NCBI GenBank assembly: GCA_964495705.1
Contig: CAZBWS010000082.1
Location: 1 to 9,253 of the forward strand
Direction: 5' to 3'
From: CAZBWS01 sp964495705
GTDB lineage: Bacteria > Pseudomonadota > Gammaproteobacteria > HTCC5015
Length of the DNA stretch: 9,253 nt
The notes under the pieces were generated by a model. It was not told where the DNA came from. It worked only from the letters and a program-made list of their open reading frames with translations, and searched no databases. The translations under genes and the position numbers were made by a program. This document shows, one piece after another, positions 5,598-9,253 of the stretch (position 1 is the stretch's first letter; the number at the start of each line of letters is the position of its first letter).

Positions 5598-6026
5598 TTA
5601 TTGCTTACCTAGACGACACCGGAAGCCGAAGGCAAAGTCATCCGCTGCTTGACGGAATTCATCACCACAGTCGCGATCAAAGGCACCGCCTAAATCTTTA
5701 TCAAATAATCCACAAGCATCGTGATCCATGCAATCTTTTGTGTAGAATCCGGCACCTGCACTTCTGCCACAACCAGCGCCACAGCGTCCCATACAGCCCG
5801 TGTCGAAGCTTTTGTTTGCTGGCTTAACACCTGCATCCCGGGTGGCGGTAAAGACCCTGCTTACGTTTTTCTTTGATCTAGTACCCCATTCAGCACTAAC
5901 ACGTTGATCATCACCTAGGCAAGTAATGCCTTCGCCACGACCGTCCGCGTATGTATTCATAGTGGTTAAGGTAAGTCCAAACATAAGTGAGCTCAAAATC
6001 CATTTTTTTATACTAATTCTTTTCAT
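5598..6026 (-). CDS. secreted cysteine-rich phospholipase-A2-like protein
   Basis: 142 residues. Residues 1-27 are a Sec signal peptide (MKRISIKKW basic start, hydrophobic core, cleavage predicted after TYA). The mature part has eight cysteines (36, 78, 82, 86, 99, 105, 120, 137), an even number suited to four disulfides. CMGRCGAGCG (78-87) followed by YTKDCMDHDACG (95-106) matches the calcium loop plus the C-x-x-H-D-x-C catalytic helix of secreted PLA2 folds. His102 would be the catalytic base and Asp103 a calcium ligand. A following helix with CGDEFRQAADDFAFG (120-134) could supply the second Asp. In this fold the reaction would be hydrolysis of the sn-2 ester of phospholipids, but bacterial relatives are mostly uncharacterised. 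The ATG at 6026 has GGAG eight bases upstream. Two other exported proteins of unknown function flank it on the same strand. Confidence 0.72.
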   Translation of the reverse strand: MKRISIKKWILSSLMFGLTLTTMNTYADGRGEGITCLGDDQRVSAEWGTRSKKNVSRVFTATRDAGVKPANKSFDTGCMGRCGAGCGRSAGAGFYTKDCMDHDACGLFDKDLGGAFDRDCGDEFRQAADDFAFGFRCRLGKQ

Positions 6027-6207
6027 ATTGATGTCTCCAAATAGTTTAACTGGCGAAACTCAAAAGTTTATGAATATAAAATCTACACAACATAAATCAA
6101 TCGATTTAACAGTAGGAGTTATTTTTTAAAATGTCAATGAAAAATTGAGAATAATGTTTTGGCTTAGGGGTTAATAAATAGTGAGCCAGTCACATGTTTT
6201 TGAATGG

Positions 6208-6729
6208 CTACCTTGAAATGGATGATTGAATTTCTCTTTTGATATGGCGAAACCCCTCCGGTGCTTTTGACCAGTAAGACATAGTTTGTATTAACATTCT
6301 TGCATGCAATGGCAAATTGCCAGTTTGGGGGTCTAGGTATTTTTTTAGAAGTTGTTCTGAAGTATTTACAAGCAGTAATTTATAGTGCCTTTGCAACACA
6401 GCGCCTTTGCCATCAAACACTATAGTGAAGTCACTCAAGTTATAATTGGCTGAAAAATCAATGGGTTCTGAAGTAGGCTGGGAGTCAAACGTTACTTTAA
6501 CAGCCACTTCATTGGGCGCAGATAGGTCTGTTGAAAATTTGACGACGGACGTTGCGCTAGAAGATGCGCCTAGTATTTTTCTATCAGTATCTGTTTTGAT
6601 AACGACTTGAAATTGGGACTCATCGCTATAACTCAGATCTAGATTGCTTGCTTCGGAAAAGCTCAATTGAGCTAGAATCGAGGTTGATGCGATAAAAACC
6701 ACTTTCATGGACAACTTGGGGAATAGCAT
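6208..6729 (-). CDS. secreted hypothetical protein
   Basis: 173 residues, not recognised. The first 27 residues form a Sec signal peptide (KLSMKVVFIASTSILAQLSF, then SEAS). The mature protein begins with Ser, Asp and Thr rich, strand-forming sequence (SQFQVVIKTD, TSVVKFSTDLSAPNEVAVKVTF, SDFTIVFDGKG), suggesting a small beta-sandwich. It ends in a helical region with basic residues (YWSKAPEGFRHIKREIQ). There is no Cys in the mature part, unlike its neighbour. The ATG at 6729 has GAGG about 11 bases upstream; an internal ATG at 6708 (MKVVFI) would still give a signal peptide but lacks a ribosome binding site. It may head a three-gene run with the PLA2-like and anchored proteins, although 181 bases separate it from the next gene. 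Confidence 0.72.
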   Translation of the reverse strand: MLFPKLSMKVVFIASTSILAQLSFSEASNLDLSYSDESQFQVVIKTDTDRKILGASSSATSVVKFSTDLSAPNEVAVKVTFDSQPTSEPIDFSANYNLSDFTIVFDGKGAVLQRHYKLLLVNTSEQLLKKYLDPQTGNLPLHARMLIQTMSYWSKAPEGFRHIKREIQSSISR

Positions 6730-6830
6730 ATTTCTAAAACCTCACATTGATAGACGCTTTAATATAGTCACATAACATTAGGAACAATACTAAATCTTTC
6801 TCTGCGTACAAAATCGATCACACAGAAAAC

Positions 6831-6856
6831 CGGGGGGACAGGCCATAATTTAAATG
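6831..6856. other. G-run word CGGGGGGACAGGCC in gene-free stretch
   Basis: The word CGGGGGGACAGGCC followed by ATAATTTAAATG stands out against AT-rich surroundings. From memory, similar GGGGACAGGCC words lie near REP-associated (IS200-like) transposase genes in other gammaproteobacteria. No transposase frame remains here. The rest of 6730-7167 holds the palindrome at 6907-6931 and a doubtful small ORF. Confidence 0.25.
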
Positions 6857-6906
6857 ACGTGGATGCACACGTTAAAAAATTATCGACAACTAAACAGTCT
6901 TTCTAA

Positions 6907-6931
6907 GCTATCCGCATGAATGCGGATAAGC
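6907..6931. repeat. short palindrome sharing the ATGCGGATA motif
   Basis: GCTATCCGCAT (6907-6917) and ATGCGGATAAGC (6920-6931) are inverted copies separated by two bases, with a one-base bulge in the right arm. An A run follows (CCCAAAAAAG). The core is the same ATGCGGATA found at 2845-2887 and 3642-3655. It is most likely a repeat unit; the A run would give a minus-strand T run on the wrong side for a terminator of the upstream minus-strand genes. Confidence 0.65.
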
Positions 6932-6969
6932 CCAAAAAAGTGACCTGCGCCCATTTACGATACTTCGAG

Positions 6970-7089
6970 TTAATCAAATATATCGTAGTCAGTGAGTTGA
7001 TTGAAAAAACTCAACATGTTGGCTTGTCTTAATTTTGGCTGAATTAATACGTACTGAAAAAAGGCAGTAGGACTCTCTATATTTCTCAT
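6970..7089 (-). CDS. possible small protein, 39 residues
   Basis: The ATG at 7089 opens a frame of 39 residues (MRNIESPTAFFQYVLIQPK... ending LTDYDIFD) with a TAA at 6970. The composition is protein-like: amphipathic, aromatic and acidic at the end. The frame can be read back 14 codons further before a stop. There is no convincing ribosome binding site (AGCAGC only), and I recognise no family. It lies 78 bases downstream of bufC on the same strand, so it could be a late operon member or the tail of a decayed gene. It is listed mainly because no other gene explains this stretch. Confidence 0.25.
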   Translation of the reverse strand: MRNIESPTAFFQYVLIQPKLRQANMLSFFNQLTDYDIFD

Positions 7090-7167
7090 AAAGCTGCTGT
7101 TGCTTGTTAGTTTTTTTGGTCGAAAACCATACTATTACCAACGCATATTTTTTGTCGTTTTTATAAT

Positions 7168-7884
7168 TTACAAGCTTTCGAAAATCCCATCATTAACCCA
7201 GGTGATTAAATAACTGCCCACTAAGTTGACAGCATCCTCTTGAGAAGATAGTTCGGCGGCACGTTCACACAAAAGATCAAAACGAGCTTCTTTTTCCAGA
7301 TGTTGAATGAGCATGGCCTGGGTATCATCAACAACGCGATAGTGTACGTTCAGCTCAGGCCGAAAGAATAATATGTGACGATCTTGATCACGATCAAACT
7401 CAACCAACCGGCAGGATGGTATTAAACGCAGCTGCAAGCCCATCCAATGCTCTTGAGGAATGGACTCTAAGCATTCAAGAGTCAAGCTTTTGCTGTTTTT
7501 AGAAAAAAAACTTTCTAGCTCCTTTTTCTCAAACAATGCAATATTAGACAACTCAGGCTCTTTGATAAAACCCACAAAATGTTCATCCACATAGTTCAGC
7601 GAATATTGTTGCGGAGGATGAGCCAAAATATAGTCGCCGATAAGCGTGTCAAAAGAATCATCTCCCATTTTCTTGTGCAGAGCGGGGTAATTCTTCTTCA
7701 TCGTTTCTAAGATTCGAAGATAGTAGGCTGTAGAGTAGATATTGATGCGCTGGGCAACGGATAGCGTGTTGGACTCTGCAATACAGTGGTCCAATCCAGG
7801 GTTTTCTTCCAATACCTCTTTCATGCTTTTTGGTGTAGTCACCAATTTGAGAAAAGCAGTTTGAGTATCTTTAAGTGACGACAT
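7168..7884 (-). CDS. bufC: BufC-like partner protein (DUF2063/HvfC family)
   Basis: 238 residues. The N-terminal domain (about 8-95) carries the family pattern: AFLKLVTTP at the start, then LSVAQRINIYSTAYYLRILETMKKNYPALHKKMGDDSF, with the conserved R-x-x-I/V-Y and the Y-P-A-L/V segment. DYILAHPPQQYSLNYV (about 88-103) is the typical end of that domain. A second alpha/beta domain follows and ends in a winged-helix-like part (DLLCERAAELSSQEDAVNLVGSYLITWVNDGIFESL). In MbnB/MbnC and BufB/BufC systems this protein forms a complex with the iron oxidase and helps present the precursor peptide. Its ATG at 7884 lies inside the end of bufB, a 14-base overlap implying translational coupling. It is cytoplasmic, with no signal peptide. 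No clear terminator follows. Confidence 0.9.
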   Translation of the reverse strand: MSSLKDTQTAFLKLVTTPKSMKEVLEENPGLDHCIAESNTLSVAQRINIYSTAYYLRILETMKKNYPALHKKMGDDSFDTLIGDYILAHPPQQYSLNYVDEHFVGFIKEPELSNIALFEKKELESFFSKNSKSLTLECLESIPQEHWMGLQLRLIPSCRLVEFDRDQDRHILFFRPELNVHYRVVDDTQAMLIQHLEKEARFDLLCERAAELSSQEDAVNLVGSYLITWVNDGIFESL

Positions 7885-8689
7885 TATTAACGATTCTTTT
7901 AGCCTTATCTAATTCTTCAACAAGCCGTGGGAATTCTGGAATATTGTCATCCCACTCAATCATTGTGGATACCTTTCCAACACGTCGAATCATTTTCTCA
8001 TAAAGAGCCCAAGCTTCCTCATGGACGGGATTGTCGTGTGTGTCGATTAAAATAGGGCCATTTTCACTGGGGCCAGCCAGATGAATTTGTTGCACCCGGT
8101 CTACGGGCATAGCATTGAGGTAGTCTTCTGCGTCGAAATCATGGTTATGACTGGTGACAAAAATGTTGTTAATGTCCAGCAACAATAAACAGTCAGCACC
8201 TAAAGCCATTTCCCGAACAAACTCCCACTCACTCATTTCGGAATGCTGGAACTCAACGTAGCTAGAGGGGTTCTCAATAAGAATCTGCCTGCCTAAAATG
8301 TCTTGAACCTGTTTAATGCGATCAATAACATGATTTAATGTTTCTTGGTTGTAAGGCAAAGGTAACAGGTCATGGGTGTTATGAGCGCTTACACCGGTCC
8401 AACACAGATGATCAGAGATCCATTTGGGTTCAACTCGATCGATGAGTTTTTTTAAATCTTTTAAATAAGTATGGTTGATTGGGTCAATTGACCCAATCGA
8501 CATAGATACGCCATGCATTACAATTGGGTAGCGCTCTCTAATACGGTCCAGATAATACAGGGGCTTACCTCCATCAACCATATAGTTTTCAGAGATAATC
8601 TCAAACCAGTCAATATCCGGTTGGTGCTCCAGTATATGGTCGTAATGGTCTGTTCGAAGCCCTAAACCAAAACCTAAAAAGGGGTGCAT
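7871..8689 (-). CDS. bufB: BufB-like multinuclear non-heme iron oxidase (DUF692)
   Basis: 272 residues, the full family length, TIM-barrel fold. Visible conserved segments in order are GFGLGLRTDHY (6-16), WFEIISENYM (28-37), HGVSMSIGS (59-67), WISDHLCWTG (90-99), THDLLPLPY (105-113), IENPSSY (138-144), LLDINNIFVTSHNH (170-183), QIHLAGP (201-207), DTHDNPVHEEAW (216-227) and MIEWDDNIPE (243-252). They supply the His, Asp, Glu and Asn residues that bind the two or three irons of the MNIO family (MbnB, BufB, TglH). Characterised members oxidise cysteines of a peptide precursor, giving thiooxazole or related products. The ATG shares its A with the last base of the precursor's TAA stop, and AAAGG three bases ahead is the ribosome binding site. 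Together with the precursor and BufC it forms a compact three-gene operon. Confidence 0.95.
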   Translation of the reverse strand: MHPFLGFGLGLRTDHYDHILEHQPDIDWFEIISENYMVDGGKPLYYLDRIRERYPIVMHGVSMSIGSIDPINHTYLKDLKKLIDRVEPKWISDHLCWTGVSAHNTHDLLPLPYNQETLNHVIDRIKQVQDILGRQILIENPSSYVEFQHSEMSEWEFVREMALGADCLLLLDINNIFVTSHNHDFDAEDYLNAMPVDRVQQIHLAGPSENGPILIDTHDNPVHEEAWALYEKMIRRVGKVSTMIEWDDNIPEFPRLVEELDKAKRIVNNVVT

Positions 8690-8967
8690 TAACCTTTAAA
8701 TACTTTGCCACCTTGAGCTTTGCAGTCTTCAGCAGATCCAGTGTATTTCCAACCGTAAGGGCTACAAGCATTGTGACCTTTACATTTTGAATTACCGTTG
8801 CCTTTACAATCGCTGTTTCCTCGGCAGCTGTGAAGACCGGAGCATTTAACTTTTGCAGAAGAAACCGGCTGATTTTCTGCTGCCACAGGAGCACTTAAGA
8901 CAAACCCTGCAACAGCTGTTGCCAAAAGTGCGCCTGTTAGTTTTTTACCATTTACTTTTTCTGTCAT
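8689..8967 (-). CDS. bufA: bufferin-type RiPP precursor with CxG/CKG cysteine repeats
   Basis: 92 residues. Residues 1-30 are a Sec signal peptide (MTEKVNGKKL, hydrophobic TGALLATAVAGFVLS, then APVAA), as in bufferins and unlike classical RiPPs. The mature region has six cysteines at 42, 48, 54, 62, 68 and 82, in the frames KCSG, SCRG, DCKG, KCKG, NACS and EDCK. The first five fall in a C-x-x-x-x-x-C rhythm with one 8-residue step. It ends AQGGKVFKG. The spacing and the C-K-G-x-N-x-C pattern resemble BufA2-type precursors rather than the DUF2282 (BufA1) type or the EGKCG HvfA type. BufB probably modifies some cysteines before export, and the periplasmic product would bind copper; this is inferred from family. 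The ATG at 8967 has AGAGG eight bases upstream. It is the first gene of the operon. Confidence 0.9.
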   Translation of the reverse strand: MTEKVNGKKLTGALLATAVAGFVLSAPVAAENQPVSSAKVKCSGLHSCRGNSDCKGNGNSKCKGHNACSPYGWKYTGSAEDCKAQGGKVFKG

Positions 8968-9021
8968 CTTGAATGCCTCTACAATTGATTATTGGTGTGT
9001 TGAAATTATCTAAATCTGGCC

Positions 9022-9051
9022 GTTTGACTATATTTAGTTGTCATAGTTTCA
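9022..9051 (-). promoter_or_regulatory. candidate ECF-type promoter for the buf operon
   Basis: On the minus strand GAAACT (9050-9045) and GTCAAA (9028-9023) are 16 bases apart, about 55 bases before the bufA ATG. This loosely matches the GAAC/GTC style of extracytoplasmic-function sigma promoters, which control bufferin operons in some bacteria. A sigma-70 reading (TTGTTC with TATAGT at a spacer of 19) is also possible. Both are weak. Confidence 0.2.
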
Positions 9052-9192
9052 GAACAATTTTAGAAATTCAATTATTTCATCTGTTTTTATGACGAAACCA
9101 GTATAGCGAAAGAGCCTTACCTGGTCATTTATTACGGCAAGCGTCGATTTATGCTGATGTAATTAACGTGGACAAGATTGACTACTGCTAAC

Positions 9193-9218
9193 AAAAAAGG
9201 CCTCGCAAACGCGCCGCC
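9193..9218 (-). terminator. possible intrinsic terminator of a gene beyond the window
   Basis: On the minus strand a GC-rich stem (GGCGGCGC, loop TTT, GCGAGGCC with two internal mismatches; 9218-9199) is followed at once by six T (9198-9193). It would end transcription coming from a minus-strand gene beyond 9253, separating it from the buf operon. Between this and bufA (8968-9192) no gene is visible. Confidence 0.35.
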
Positions 9219-9253
9219 GTGTGGACCCGCTTTCTCTGGGCTTAAGTCTAGAT

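Noticed and set aside
5552..5827. Plus-strand 91-residue frame rich in His and Arg
   Set aside because: It is antisense to the cysteine codons of the PLA2-like gene and has no independent support.
8610..8894. 94-residue minus-strand frame overlapping bufA and bufB
   Set aside because: It is a shifted reading of two strongly supported genes and has no start signal of its own.
9132..9251. Minus-strand frame reading LDLSPEKAGPHGG and onward as the end of another gene
   Set aside because: It overlaps a terminator-like hairpin with six T and has no recognisable motif; too little sequence to decide.
1..9253. tRNA, rRNA or complete insertion sequence
   Set aside because: No tRNA-like cloverleaf, rRNA-like stretch or transposase frame was noticed on reading either strand, although no covariance search could be run.

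Overview
The window looks like part of a draft genome or metagenome contig from a gammaproteobacterium, probably marine or aquatic. The evidence is indirect: a REP-like sequence close to the enterobacterial REP core (GTAGGCCTGATAAG), Sec-type signal peptides, and a bufferin-type operon. A run of exactly 100 Ns (3420-3519) is a scaffold gap of unknown true length, so no frame may be read across it. Almost all genes lie on the minus strand.

Layout. 1-273 (+): tail of an alpha/beta hydrolase. 319-1446 (-): exported metallo-beta-lactamase-fold hydrolase of the RNase Z-like type. 1523-2164 and 2161-2691 (-): a FrnE-like DsbA-family oxidoreductase coupled by a 4-base overlap to an unrecognised coiled-coil protein. 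2692-3018: a gene-free stretch packed with palindromic repeats. 3019-3411 (-): an unknown gene broken by one in-frame TAA. After the gap, 3520-3695 (+): an ankyrin-like fragment. 3673-4284 (-): a GNAT acetyltransferase whose last codons lie in another copy of the repeat. 4374-4502 (+): the decayed start of an exported protein gene. 4487-6729 (-): three secreted or membrane-anchored proteins, the middle one a cysteine-rich phospholipase-A2-like protein. 6730-7167: mostly non-coding, with one more palindrome and a doubtful 39-residue ORF. 7168-8967 (-): a bufferin-type RiPP operon.

The best-supported system is the bufferin operon. A Sec-exported precursor with six cysteines in CxG/CKG repeats (8689-8967) is followed by a DUF692 multinuclear iron oxidase (BufB) starting on the last base of its stop codon, then by a DUF2063/HvfC-type partner (BufC) overlapping by 14 bases. 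In characterised relatives BufB and BufC modify cysteines of the precursor, and the exported product binds copper. That role is inferred here by family. The DoxX-like protein often found in such operons is not seen.

The second theme is repeat-driven remodelling. A motif close to ATGCGGATAGGCTG occurs at three places (2845-2887, 3642-3655, 6907-6931), each next to degraded or gene-free DNA, together with a 93-bp imperfect palindrome and a REP-like unit. Family assignments are from memory of conserved motifs. No database search was run.
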